A stretch of DNA of 43,339 nucleotides. Origin: UBA1573 sp016794285. GTDB lineage: Bacteria; Pseudomonadota; Alphaproteobacteria; Micavibrionales; Micavibrionaceae. The position numbers and the translations under genes are program-made. The stretch covers positions 1-43,339 of the forward strand of contig JAEUKO010000005.1 in the NCBI GenBank assembly GCA_016794285.1. The letters run 5' to 3'. The notes beneath the pieces are model-generated. The model did not search any database and was not told where the DNA came from. It was given only the letters and a program-made list of their open reading frames with translations. Shown in pieces: positions 23,737-32,835 of this stretch (its first letter is position 1; the number at the start of each line of letters is the position of its first letter).

Positions 23737-25563
23737 ATGTTGTCTATGTACCTGTCGCTTAGAAAAGTTCTGATTCCAGCGGTAATGCTATCTTTGGCCT
23801 CTTTATTAGTCGGATGCGCGGATGCCGAAGGCCCGCGCCCCCGCGATGCCAACATTCCTCCACCACGCGGGGCAGACACACGCACAAAAGCGGTTAATGA
23901 ACGGCCGGACCCCGTTATGTATCTGCCGCTTGGGCGGGATGTTTTGGTTCCTCGTGCTGAAGACGGGACGCTTTTGCCTGCAACGGTTGTAGGTCCGTTT
24001 GAACTGCGCGGTGAAACCTTGGCAGGGGCTTTGCAGCTGATCCTTGATGGAACCAATATTCCCGTAGCCTTCGAAGCAACCGCAGGTCTCGAAAATACCA
24101 TTACCGTGACCAACCTCAAAGGGCCGCTTGATGTGGTGGTTAGTGAAGTTTGCTCGTTGGCCAATTTGTACTGCTCGTATCGAAACGGGATGGTCGTCGT
24201 CAAGGATACCGAGATTTTTACTGTAACCATTCCTCCTATCGTGGCTTCAGATAGCATGGCTCAATTGCTCACCAATATTGCGGCAGCCATTGGCAACATT
24301 ACGGGGCAAACCCCGATTACCGATGCCAGTACGCGGACCATTGTTTATCGGGCCAGTCAGCGGACTTCAGAATTGGCAAGCCGTTATTTCCAAAGACTTC
24401 GCTCGAATACGGCGTTGATTGTCTTTGAAACCTATATTTGGGAAGTGTCTTTGGATGCAGGAAGTGCGGCAGGGATTCGCTGGTCGGCTCTCGATCAGTT
24501 CAAAAAATTCAATGTAGGAATTAACCTTCCCGGGGGAGCTGGCGCAACGATCGGAACGCCTATCAGTATTGGGTTACCCACCACCGGAAATACCAATTTC
24601 GAAACAGGGGATGTTCTTCAGTTTATCGCGGATTATGGCGCGGTTAAGACCATTTCTCAACCACAGATCACCGTTCTTTCGGGAACGGAGGCAGAGCTTA
24701 GAGTTTCGGATCGCCAGAACTTTGTGGCCTCTATCTCGCGGACAACGACTGATGGAGGAAACACAACGGTTTCAACAACGACGGATCATGTGGACAGCGG
24801 TTTCACGCTGACCATTGGCTCGAACTGGGATAATTCAACGGTGTATGGCAACGTCAATATTCTTTTGCAGGAAGTTCGTCAGATTGATACGTTTGATGAC
24901 AACCCAGATGCTGTGGTTCAGTTGCCGCAGACAACAGAACGGGAACTCAGAACACAAGTTCGCGTGCGCCCGGGAGATTCTATCCTGATTGCTGGTTTGG
25001 TTAAAGAAAACGACAACATAGATCGAAGTGGTCCGGGTATTAATGAGCCAATCATTCCCACTTCGCGGGTAGCGCAATCTCTCAACAGTGAACTGGTTTT
25101 CCTGCTTCGTCCCCGCGTTGTGGTGTTTACCTCGGCGGATGGTCCGGGTCTTCGTGCATCTCCCCCTACAGTGGCGGAGATCATGTCCAAGCCGAATCCG
25201 CTCGTTCCTCTTTCTTCAGAACTTTCTGAAGAACAGCCTCCGAAAGTGGTCCGTACTACTCCGCCACCTGCACGGCCAGACGCACCAGTGACGACCCCTC
25301 CCGACTCTGTTGATCTATCTAGCGTGGTGGAGGATGTCCCCGCCCCCGCGATTGAGGCTGAAGAACTTGAAGCGCAGCCTATGGTGAAAGAAACCCCTTT
25401 GGCTGAAAAATCGGCGCGTTCTTCATCAAGTGTTGAAGTCTCTCCTTTGTTTGATGCTGCGCCAAAAGCTCAACTCCCTTCCTCTTCGCCCATCAAAGCC
25501 AAAGAAAAAAGGGCATCGGGAGATCCATCGGTGATTGTCAATTATGATGTGTTGGGGCAGTGA
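23737..25563 (+). CDS. Outer-membrane secretin, lipoprotein (PilN/type IVb pilus type)
   Basis: A 608-residue secretin. The signal peptide ends in the lipobox LLVGC (C27), so it is a lipoprotein like R64/BfpB-type PilN secretins. An STN/N0-like domain spans about 90-155 and a helical N-domain about 160-240. The secretin core spans about 265-455, with QPQITVLSGTEAELRV, VNILLQEVRQID and RVRPGDSILIAGLVKEN, and ends SELVFLLRPRVVVF. The last ~140 residues are a Pro/Ser/Glu-rich tail. Secretins form the 12-15-mer outer-membrane gate for pili or secreted substrates. Start ATG 23737 is preceded by GGAAGGG. The next gene begins eight bases after its stop. Confidence 0.93.
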   Translation: MLSMYLSLRKVLIPAVMLSLASLLVGCADAEGPRPRDANIPPPRGADTRTKAVNERPDPVMYLPLGRDVLVPRAEDGTLLPATVVGPFELRGETLAGALQLILDGTNIPVAFEATAGLENTITVTNLKGPLDVVVSEVCSLANLYCSYRNGMVVVKDTEIFTVTIPPIVASDSMAQLLTNIAAAIGNITGQTPITDASTRTIVYRASQRTSELASRYFQRLRSNTALIVFETYIWEVSLDAGSAAGIRWSALDQFKKFNVGINLPGGAGATIGTPISIGLPTTGNTNFETGDVLQFIADYGAVKTISQPQITVLSGTEAELRVSDRQNFVASISRTTTDGGNTTVSTTTDHVDSGFTLTIGSNWDNSTVYGNVNILLQEVRQIDTFDDNPDAVVQLPQTTERELRTQVRVRPGDSILIAGLVKENDNIDRSGPGINEPIIPTSRVAQSLNSELVFLLRPRVVVFTSADGPGLRASPPTVAEIMSKPNPLVPLSSELSEEQPPKVVRTTPPPARPDAPVTTPPDSVDLSSVVEDVPAPAIEAEELEAQPMVKETPLAEKSARSSSSVEVSPLFDAAPKAQLPSSSPIKAKEKRASGDPSVIVNYDVLGQ

Positions 25564-25571
25564 GGAGAAAA

Positions 25572-27146
25572 ATGATGACGTTTTTCGGTTGCATAAACTC
25601 TTCTCCAAAAAAATCGCGGTGGCAACTTGCCATCTTGTCCCTAGTGTGCGGGGCTTGTTTGTTTTTGGGAGGGGAAGCCCTCGCCACAGCATTGGGAGAC
25701 CCTGCTGCTCGTAATGCGGGGGCCTCTTCTTCGGGGGGGATCATTCCGGTCTTGCCGGAAACCAAAGTTGGTGAGATTACAGTAGGGGCTAGTTCTCAAG
25801 TTGTTGTTCGCTTTCGCAATGAATCATCAAAAGATGTGACGGTTACACAGGTCAATCTTTATCCGTCTTCGACAATCTCTTCGGAGGTTGGCCTCAATGA
25901 ATGCGGAGGAGGTGCTCTGCCCTCCGGCGCGGAATGTGCGATTGTGGTCAATGTTAAAGGGGTAAAAGTTGGTGCGTGGCGAATTGAAATGCTCCTGCGT
26001 CACGATGGCAAAACCCGTATTGTTACAGCGGCAATGACCGGAACGGTGTCAGAAGGAAAAGAAGGCGCGGATAAACTACTGAGCGATGTTGAAACCATCC
26101 CAAGCGAAGTAGATTTCGGTACGCTTAACTCCAGTCGGCCTTTGGTTAAATCGGTGGTTTTTCGCAACAACTCTTCCGAAATTCTGGAAGTCAAAGATGT
26201 CAAAATTCAGGCCTCGGCTCAGTCTGGGTATTCTCTTGCCTCCGATTGTGCAAAGCTCGAAATTGGTCAGGCTTGCGTGGCTACGGTGACGTGGTCGCCA
26301 ACATCCAAGGGGCAGTCCGATGGTGTCTTGGTCGTGGAACATACCGGCGCAACGAAAGTCGCCAGTGTTAACCTCAAAGGAACTTATGATCCAGAAGACG
26401 TGGTGAAGGCTGGAATGTTTCCTGATGCTGTTCCCGGGTTAGGGTTGCTTATTTCTTCACAGGAAGAAATTGATTTTGGGACCGTGTCGAACGAAGCCTC
26501 CATGACGGTATCTCTGGTCAATATCGGTGATTCGGATATGGCGATTGGGGATATTTCCTTGGGCGGAACCGAGAATGGTCTGAGTATCGGAAAAACGGGA
26601 TGTAAGGCTGGAACAGTTTTGGAGCCGATTGCAGCTTGCCCTTTGACGATTACATGGTCTCCGTCTCGTGTGGGGGCAATTTTGGATGACGTGCAAATTC
26701 GTCACGATGGGACACGGGGGGTTTTGGTTATTCCTGTGCGCGGGACATCTTCAGAGGCGGTTAATAAAGATACCAAAGCAATCGTAGTGAATGACCAAGG
26801 AGTTGAAGCCGCGCCAGTGGTTGATAAAGGTCAAGCCTTGGATGGGTTTATTATTACCTCTCATTCTTCTAAAAAGGCTGTTATCAATGGCCCGGGGGGA
26901 AGCCGCATTGTATCCCAAGGTCAGGAGCTGGTTTTAGGCGGGGTAGAATGGACAGTCAATATCACGAAAGGTGGAGTTGAGTTCTTGAGCGGGAAAGACC
27001 GCGTACGGCTGTTGTTTGATCGTTCTCTTTCTTCATCCGGTCGGACAGATTCCTCATCAAGTTCAACAACATCTTCGTCTGCCTCCTCGTCCGCAGCTGC
27101 AGCTGCGACGACAACATCTACGGAAGCGGCTACGGCCACGCAATAA
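25572..27146 (+). CDS. Hydin/ASPM-like Ig-repeat protein with PilP/GspC-like end
   Basis: A 524-residue exported protein (hydrophobic signal about residues 20-43). It contains three ~100-residue Ig-like repeats of the choice-of-anchor/Hydin type (about 55-155, 175-275 and 295-395). Each has the pattern FGT/VxxG, RN-S, a Cys pair framing a LxxGxxC turn (ECGGGALPSGAEC, DCAKLEIGQAC, GCKAGTVLEPIAAC) and a final GT. A domain of about 80 residues then resembles the PilP/GspC periplasmic fold (GSRIVSQGQELVLGGVEWTVN, KGGVEFLSGKDRVRLLF). The end is a Ser/Ala/Thr low-complexity tail. It lies between secretin and ATPase, where R64-type operons carry other genes. Likely a periplasmic link between secretin and inner membrane; inference. 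Confidence 0.75.
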   Translation: MMTFFGCINSSPKKSRWQLAILSLVCGACLFLGGEALATALGDPAARNAGASSSGGIIPVLPETKVGEITVGASSQVVVRFRNESSKDVTVTQVNLYPSSTISSEVGLNECGGGALPSGAECAIVVNVKGVKVGAWRIEMLLRHDGKTRIVTAAMTGTVSEGKEGADKLLSDVETIPSEVDFGTLNSSRPLVKSVVFRNNSSEILEVKDVKIQASAQSGYSLASDCAKLEIGQACVATVTWSPTSKGQSDGVLVVEHTGATKVASVNLKGTYDPEDVVKAGMFPDAVPGLGLLISSQEEIDFGTVSNEASMTVSLVNIGDSDMAIGDISLGGTENGLSIGKTGCKAGTVLEPIAACPLTITWSPSRVGAILDDVQIRHDGTRGVLVIPVRGTSSEAVNKDTKAIVVNDQGVEAAPVVDKGQALDGFIITSHSSKKAVINGPGGSRIVSQGQELVLGGVEWTVNITKGGVEFLSGKDRVRLLFDRSLSSSGRTDSSSSSTTSSSASSSAAAAATTTSTEAATATQ

Positions 27147-27161
27147 GGGAAAATCCAAGCC

Positions 27162-28955
27162 ATGAGCGGACCAGATGATAGCCACAAAACTTCAAGATCG
27201 GAAAGCGATCGGCGTCAGCATGGGGCGGTGATTCCACCTGGTGGAATTGAGCGTCGGCAGTGGAAAGATCGCCGCAAAGCCCGTTCAAGTGAAGGGCGTG
27301 AACGCTACCTCGATATGGTCCAGCGCGAACGTGGGATGCTGCTTGATTTGGGGATTGCACGTTCAACAGAGCAACTGCTCGATATGGCAGGGGCTCCCAG
27401 TGCTGCTGATGAAGACGCTGAAGTTAGCGTGCGGGACCGCGCCAACGGCGACCAGCTTCGTAGTATTCTGCCTGTGCAATCATGGCTTCCTTTGAACGTT
27501 CACTTGATCGGTTTGAGCGAAGGGGTTTTGAAAATTGCCCCACTTAATGAGCTCAACGAACGTCAGGTCGATGCTTTGATCTCAACGGCCAACCGGACCG
27601 GACTCATGGTTGAACGGGTTGAGATGGAAATGTGGGATCGTGCCGAGCTTCTCCAGACTCTGCGCTCCGTCCATGATTTGTCGGCAGACCGCTGCGAAAA
27701 AACTTTGGCCAGTTGGTTGGCAGATACAGATAATGGGCTGTTACTTAACCAGTTTCTTCGCGACATGATGGCCGAATCGTTGCAGATGCGTGTTTCGGAT
27801 ATTCACATTCTGCAAGACAATAACCAGACAGCTCCCAACTGGATCCGTTACCGGATTGATGGGGATATGATTCCCGTACACTTGTTACCTCCCGATGCAA
27901 TGGCCCGTTTAACAACGTTGATTAAGCGCGACGCAGGGATGAACTTTGGGGATAGGGTGACGCCAAAAGACGGTCGCTTCAGTTTTACATGGCAAGGCCG
28001 TGTGATTGATGTGCGGGTGGCGGCGGGACCTCAAGCCCAAGATGGTGAAAAGCTGACACTCCGTTTGCTGGACCGTGCCGCCCTCAAAGGTTTTGACGAA
28101 CTTTTCAAACGGCACGAAGATGTGGGCGATTTTCTGGCTCAGATGTTGGCTCCCGAAATCAAGGGGGGTGGCGGGCTCATTATTCTTTCGGGGCCAACTG
28201 GTTCGGGGAAAACCACAACCTTGTATGCGTGTATCCAGCAAATTGATCGCCGCCGCAAACACGTCCTGACCATTGAAGACCCTATCGAATATGAACTCCG
28301 TTATGCAACGCAGTGGCAAGTGCGGCCCGGGATGCGCGGCGGGGAATTTGCTGATCTTATTCGTGCCGCCATGCGTCATGATCCTGATTACATTGTGATT
28401 GGGGAATTGCGGGATAGTGATACGGTTGAAACAGCCTTGAAGGCTGCGGAATCTGGGCACACGGTTATTTCAACCGTTCACGCTGATACAGCTTTGCAGA
28501 CGTTTGAACGGCTTAAATCTCTTATGCCAGTGGAACGCGAACGGGCTTCAACCTTTACCCTTGCACAGCAAGCGCGTTGTATTATCAACCAGCGTTTGGT
28601 TAAAACTCTCTGTCAAGGCTGCGCTCACCAAGGCCGCGCCGGAGATGTTTTGGACGATCAGGAAATGGACCAGCTCGGGGTTGAGCCCCAAACAATGATT
28701 CGTCGGCACAATGCAAGCGGTTGTGATTTATGCAACCGGACGGGTATTTCGGGGCGGACTTTGCTGCTTGATGCCTTGATGGTGACGCTTGGTCCGGCTG
28801 AACGAGATAAAATTTATAAAGCCCTCATGCGAAACGTGAATGATATTCTTCTTGAAGAGGGAGTTATTGTTCATACGCGTCGTGATGGTCTGGTGGACCT
28901 TGTTCTCTCAGGCCTTGTTGATCCCAAATCCGCGCTTAGCTACCTCGAATCATAA
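27162..28955 (+). CDS. GspE/PilB-family assembly ATPase (PilQ-like)
   Basis: A 597-residue type II secretion/type IV pilus ATPase. N-terminal Arg-rich linker and N1/N2 domains are followed by the motor. Walker A is GPTGSGKTTT (about 344-353), the Asp box is in LTIEDPIEY, Walker B is YIVIGELRDSDT (about 408) and the His box is in GHTVISTVH. Two CxxC pairs (CQGC about 483, CDLC about 520) form the zinc module typical of extension ATPases of the GspE/PilB group; PilT retraction ATPases lack it. ATG 27162. It powers pilin addition from the cytoplasmic side, docking on the GspF-like platform encoded next. No PilT-like gene is in the window. Confidence 0.95.
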   Translation: MSGPDDSHKTSRSESDRRQHGAVIPPGGIERRQWKDRRKARSSEGRERYLDMVQRERGMLLDLGIARSTEQLLDMAGAPSAADEDAEVSVRDRANGDQLRSILPVQSWLPLNVHLIGLSEGVLKIAPLNELNERQVDALISTANRTGLMVERVEMEMWDRAELLQTLRSVHDLSADRCEKTLASWLADTDNGLLLNQFLRDMMAESLQMRVSDIHILQDNNQTAPNWIRYRIDGDMIPVHLLPPDAMARLTTLIKRDAGMNFGDRVTPKDGRFSFTWQGRVIDVRVAAGPQAQDGEKLTLRLLDRAALKGFDELFKRHEDVGDFLAQMLAPEIKGGGGLIILSGPTGSGKTTTLYACIQQIDRRRKHVLTIEDPIEYELRYATQWQVRPGMRGGEFADLIRAAMRHDPDYIVIGELRDSDTVETALKAAESGHTVISTVHADTALQTFERLKSLMPVERERASTFTLAQQARCIINQRLVKTLCQGCAHQGRAGDVLDDQEMDQLGVEPQTMIRRHNASGCDLCNRTGISGRTLLLDALMVTLGPAERDKIYKALMRNVNDILLEEGVIVHTRRDGLVDLVLSGLVDPKSALSYLES

Positions 28956-28989
28956 AACAGCGCGAAACCAGATAGGATAAAAGACCCAG

Positions 28990-30210
28990 ATGCAGCAATG
29001 GGTTGTTGAGATTGCCTATGAGACTCGCTCGGGACCCAGAGTGGTTACCGAGACGGTCTATTTGCCCTCTGAAGAGGATGTTCGCGAGGCGGTCCAGAAA
29101 AAAGGTGGTCATGTCCTCACTATTCGTCCCCACTCACGGACTCCCCTAGAGAGGTTGCTGGCGCGTTCGTCATGGTGGCAGGTGCAGTTGTTGCGGGGGA
29201 TTATGTTCCGCTCGACCTCCACCTCGCCCGGGGTGGCACTTTGGAAGATTATTGAAGCTGAGACCAACCCGACGCGGCAAAATATTTTGTCCCCAGCCCG
29301 AGAAGCTCTGACACAGGGTTTAGGACTTATTGACGCGCTCAAAGCTCTGCAAATTTTTGATCGCTCAACCTTGGCGATTTTGGCTGCCAGCGAGCGGTCA
29401 AATAAGTTAATGGAGGGGATTCCCTACGCGATTAACTCGATTACCCAAAAACGTAAGAATACCCAAGCCATTATGGGGACGATGGGGTGGTTGGCCTTTG
29501 ATGTGATTTCCATTGTCCAATCGTTATTTTGGGGGCGAACCAAGGTTATGGAATGGTTCAAAAGCAATGCCCCTAAAGGGGGAGAGGAACTAGAAAAATA
29601 CCAACGCGTTGTTGGAAACCTTAGTTTGACGTGGGATTTGTTGATCTACGTTGCCTTTGCCATGGGGGGCTTCATGGTTTGGTGTATGTTTTCCTTTTTT
29701 ATCAACAAAGGGAAAAAGGACTGGCCAACAGCCCGTATGGTACGAAAAATTCCTTTGATTAGTGGCTATATGCGGGATTTGAGCTTTGCCGATTCCATGG
29801 CGGCGGCCTCGCGGATGCTGCGAACCAATGTTGCAATCAATGACGTTTTACGTCAATCAGGGGAGGCGGCAACTTCTCCAGACGTCTGTATGTACTGGGA
29901 AAATGCGAACGAGCAATTGTCTCGGGGGGTTGGGCTTGGGACCGCCCTTGATCGGGCTCCCCTTAACCGTGCTGAGCGACTTGAACTGGCGAGCTTGTCT
30001 GATCTCTCACAGGTTGCTACAATCATGGAATCAATTGCCGAGATTCGTTCCCAATCGGCGCGTACCAAACATAAACTGATTGTCTGGATGGCCTTCCTTC
30101 TGACGGGGGTTTACTTGGCTATCGGCTTCGGAAGTGCGATTTATGCGTTGACGGTCATGAATATGAGTATGGATAGTATGATGGGTGGACTGATGGAAGG
30201 ACAAATGTAG
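28990..30210 (+). CDS. GspF/PilR-like inner-membrane platform protein
   Basis: A 406-residue polytopic protein with the duplicated GspF layout. Cytoplasmic helical domain 1 (about 75-160) precedes membrane segments near 165-185 and 220-243. Domain 2 (about 262-365, with FADSMAAASRMLRTNVAINDVL) precedes a final membrane segment (about 370-395). A methionine-rich tail follows. GspF/PilC proteins are the inner-membrane platform on which the ATPase acts. It starts 34 bases after the ATPase gene, and the next gene follows by a single base. Confidence 0.85.
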   Translation: MQQWVVEIAYETRSGPRVVTETVYLPSEEDVREAVQKKGGHVLTIRPHSRTPLERLLARSSWWQVQLLRGIMFRSTSTSPGVALWKIIEAETNPTRQNILSPAREALTQGLGLIDALKALQIFDRSTLAILAASERSNKLMEGIPYAINSITQKRKNTQAIMGTMGWLAFDVISIVQSLFWGRTKVMEWFKSNAPKGGEELEKYQRVVGNLSLTWDLLIYVAFAMGGFMVWCMFSFFINKGKKDWPTARMVRKIPLISGYMRDLSFADSMAAASRMLRTNVAINDVLRQSGEAATSPDVCMYWENANEQLSRGVGLGTALDRAPLNRAERLELASLSDLSQVATIMESIAEIRSQSARTKHKLIVWMAFLLTGVYLAIGFGSAIYALTVMNMSMDSMMGGLMEGQM

Positions 30211-30211
30211 G

Positions 30212-31258
30212 ATGGCGATCGGCCTGAACCTGAAAGGCTTGACTAATCTCATAAAAAAACCCACGGCTGCGGCGGCGGACGAGGGGTCTGTTTCTGCGCC
30301 AAGTACAGAAGTGTCTGCTGCGGAGTCTTCTCAAAACCAAAAACAGCCTGCCAAACCTAAACCCGCCTTGTCGGATAAGTTGTCGGGAGAGACAGCCCGA
30401 TTTATTTCTGATTTGAAACCTTTTTTACCATCCGAATTGGTGGGTGGGTCTTTGCCTTATGTTCCAGGAACCGAAGACGAAGCCGTTTGGAACGCAGCGG
30501 CGCAAGCCTGTTCAACCGAGAAGGTTCACTACCTTTATTCAATAGAGGGGAACAAGGTTTGGTACTTGGCGTGTTCCTCAAGTATGTTGGCTTCCAATCC
30601 GGATAGTTGGTGTCCCTTGGCAGCCGCTCTTCCGGGGAATAGTGAGTTTTGGGACAAAGAAACCGTTTACCTGTACGAACAGGAAGGCTTGGCTTCGGCC
30701 TTGCGCTGGGATCCGGAAACCGGACGGATGCAGATTTATTTGGGCCCCGCTCGTTCCATCTTGCCTAGAATCCAAAGTATGGATGCCAATTTTGTGACGG
30801 TTAACCCAAGGGTTGCCGATATTGTGCCGTGGCAAAATCGGCAACTGCGGACGGAACAATTGGCGCGGGCTTCGGCGCGGATGTTGTTGATCGCTGGTAT
30901 TTTGCTCAATCTGGGGCTTCTGGTCTCGGTAGCTGTTCAGTATATCGCGATCAATTTTATTGATCGGCAGTTGGAAAAAGTCAAAGCAGATACGGAAACG
31001 GCGAGTACGGACCTGATGATTAAGGCTCTTGAAGCCTCTCAAAATGATATATCGAGGCACTTGGTAAGGGTGCAACGGCTTTTGGACGACCTCGAAAAGA
31101 TTGATGGGACACTGGTTCGCTATCAGGTCAAGAGCGGAAAACTTGAATGGGAAGCCTTGGTTCCTGCGGCTTACTCAACAGGGGTGATGAGTGTTAAAGG
31201 CACGGCACAGCCCGGAATTGAGAAAGACGGCCGGATTCGGATCAAGGGAACAACATAA
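30212..31258 (+). CDS. Bitopic inner-membrane pilus assembly protein (PilO-like position)
   Basis: A 348-residue protein with an Ala/Pro/Lys-rich head and a cytoplasmic domain of roughly 150 residues (about 60-215). One membrane helix follows (about 222-248, MLLIAGILLNLGLLVSVAVQ), then a periplasmic coiled coil (about 252-300) and a small beta-rich end (VRYQVKSGKLEWEALVP). That layout resembles the GspL/PilN-PilO class of assembly-platform proteins, with a cytoplasmic part that could touch the ATPase and a periplasmic part that could touch the next protein. No strong family motif was recognised. It begins one base after the GspF-like gene, so co-translation is likely. Confidence 0.7.
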   Translation: MAIGLNLKGLTNLIKKPTAAAADEGSVSAPSTEVSAAESSQNQKQPAKPKPALSDKLSGETARFISDLKPFLPSELVGGSLPYVPGTEDEAVWNAAAQACSTEKVHYLYSIEGNKVWYLACSSSMLASNPDSWCPLAAALPGNSEFWDKETVYLYEQEGLASALRWDPETGRMQIYLGPARSILPRIQSMDANFVTVNPRVADIVPWQNRQLRTEQLARASARMLLIAGILLNLGLLVSVAVQYIAINFIDRQLEKVKADTETASTDLMIKALEASQNDISRHLVRVQRLLDDLEKIDGTLVRYQVKSGKLEWEALVPAAYSTGVMSVKGTAQPGIEKDGRIRIKGTT

Positions 31259-31391
31259 CATGAATAAAGAGTGAGGACAGAACTAGGTGGGAATTGTATA
31301 AAGTTGTAATTAAACTTAAAATCACCTTAATTTGCTTAATAGTAAGATAAAATTAGTATAAAAAATAAATTTCTTTTGGGGTATTTCACAC

Positions 31392-31973
31392 TTGGCGAAT
31401 AATTCGTTCGATTTTCGGTCTCTTAAAAAATATCTGAACCCTCGGGCGACAGATGATTTGAACCGATTCCTTGAGAAAGTTCCTCAGCACGCGGGACATG
31501 GCGTGTTGATTGCGGCAGGGATTGCGTGGGGGATGGCGGCAGCTTTTGGACTTTTCACTATGATGCAAGCCAAGAATTTGACGGAGCTCCGCGAAAAACT
31601 TCAAGCTTCTGAAGCCTTGAAGCCTATTGTTCCGACGCTTACGCGGGTTGCTGTTCCCAAAGAAGAGCTGAAGGGGATGATTGATGCTTTGAAGTCGGTT
31701 TACCCAAAGATGACAATTAACGAAAATGCGGGGAAATTGACCCTTCAATCGAAAGACACGGCGACTTATACTGAATTTCGTGAAGCTTTGGGCCATGTGG
31801 TCAACGGGGGAAACGGCTGGAAAGTCGGAGTGGAAAGCTTTTGTGTTGGCCGTGAGTGCCCCCAAAACGCACTTGATGCTGCCATAAAAGTTGAAAAATT
31901 GAAAATTGACAAGCCTTCACCTCAAGTAGAACCAGAAGGCGAAAAACTAGAAATTGACAAGCCGTCAAGCTGA
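31392..31973 (+). CDS. Small bitopic pilus-operon protein
   Basis: A 193-residue protein starting at TTG 31392. A short cytoplasmic part (1-38) precedes one membrane helix (about 39-59, GVLIAAGIAWGMAAAFGLF). A short coiled coil (about 63-75) and a periplasmic ferredoxin-like or GspM/PilO-like domain (about 85-160, with YPKMTINENAGKLTLQSKDTATY-type strands) follow. Two Cys (FCVGREC) could form a disulfide. The C-terminus repeats EKLKIDKPS and EKLEIDKPS. Such architecture matches GspM/PilO-type platform proteins. It follows a 133-base AT-rich spacer that might hold an extra promoter. The family call is tentative. Confidence 0.65.
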   Translation: MANNSFDFRSLKKYLNPRATDDLNRFLEKVPQHAGHGVLIAAGIAWGMAAAFGLFTMMQAKNLTELREKLQASEALKPIVPTLTRVAVPKEELKGMIDALKSVYPKMTINENAGKLTLQSKDTATYTEFREALGHVVNGGNGWKVGVESFCVGRECPQNALDAAIKVEKLKIDKPSPQVEPEGEKLEIDKPSS

Positions 31974-32014
31974 TGTACCATACACCTTAACCAGAGCAAG
32001 TGGAGTAATAAGAA

Positions 32015-32752
32015 ATGACTAATAAAACCAACCTAGTAGAAATTAAAGACCGTCGGTCGGAAAGCGGGAACGTCTTGTTCCTGATCTTGATTGCGGTGGC
32101 CTTGTTTGCCGCGCTGTCTTATGCGGTAACCCAATCAACCCGTTCGGGTGGGGGAGACGCGAGTAGCGAGACCAATTTGGTCAACAGTGCGCAGATTACG
32201 CAATATCCAGCTTCTATTAAAACGGCCATCACGCGGATGAACGTATCTCTTTCAATTACGCCGGATTTGTTGGAATTTAACACCCCTGCAACGCTTGCGG
32301 CTTTGACGGATCCCACTTATGGGGTGTTCCATCCAAGCGGAGGTGGTGGAACCTATACGCAGGCACCTAATGACGTGATGGTTGCTGCGGGGACGAACCC
32401 CACGGGGATTTGGAAATTTAACTCGGAAAATGAAGTGCACAACATTGGAACCAGTGCGGGGGCGGCGACGTCGACCGTTGGTACAGCAGATGTTATTGCC
32501 TTTCTTCCTGACATTAAAAAAGCGATTTGCGACAAGATAAACAGCGAATTGGGAATCACAGGTACGACCGTTGAGGCTGCCACAATTGATGTTGCCACTC
32601 TCATGAACAATGCGAACACTGGCATTGGCGGCGGTGGTGGGACCATCGGGTTTACAGGTGGTGCAACCGGCCTTGCTGGCCAACCGCAAGGATGTTATCG
32701 GGCGGGGGCTGCTGGTATGTATGTTTACTATGCGGTTCTTGTTGAACGGTAG
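32015..32752 (+). CDS. Pilin-like protein 1
   Basis: A 245-residue protein with a short charged leader, then a Gly-Asn junction (G18/N19) directly before a 20-residue hydrophobic helix (VLFLILIAVALFAALSYAV). That is the shape of a type IV prepilin with cleavage after G18. Position +5 of the mature protein is Leu, not the Glu found in nearly all type IV pilins. The globular part is Gly/Thr/Ala-rich with two Cys (in KAICDK and QGCYR) that could form the usual C-terminal disulfide loop. Located at the end of the pilus operon and followed by a terminator, it is a likely major pilin or pseudopilin. Confidence 0.75.
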   Translation: MTNKTNLVEIKDRRSESGNVLFLILIAVALFAALSYAVTQSTRSGGGDASSETNLVNSAQITQYPASIKTAITRMNVSLSITPDLLEFNTPATLAALTDPTYGVFHPSGGGGTYTQAPNDVMVAAGTNPTGIWKFNSENEVHNIGTSAGAATSTVGTADVIAFLPDIKKAICDKINSELGITGTTVEAATIDVATLMNNANTGIGGGGGTIGFTGGATGLAGQPQGCYRAGAAGMYVYYAVLVER

Positions 32753-32781
32753 GAGTTCAGGCTTTGCTCTGGTTTTAATTT

Positions 32782-32815
32782 GAAAAGCCCAGCACTTAAA
32801 ACTGCTGGGCTTTTC
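32782..32815 (+). terminator. Rho-independent terminator between the two pilin-like genes
   Basis: GAAAAGCCCAGCA (32782-32794), loop CTTAAAAC, TGCTGGGCTTTTC (32803-32815). A 13-base perfect stem with T residues in the 3' arm. It may act as a partial terminator, lowering expression of the second pilin, or protect the upstream mRNA. Confidence 0.85.
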
Positions 32816-32835
32816 ACTCTCAAAGGATGATAGTC

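Noticed and set aside
23676..24257. 193-codon minus-strand open frame at the start of the secretin gene
   Set aside because: Ser/Thr/Arg-rich antisense translation of a clear secretin gene; no independent support.
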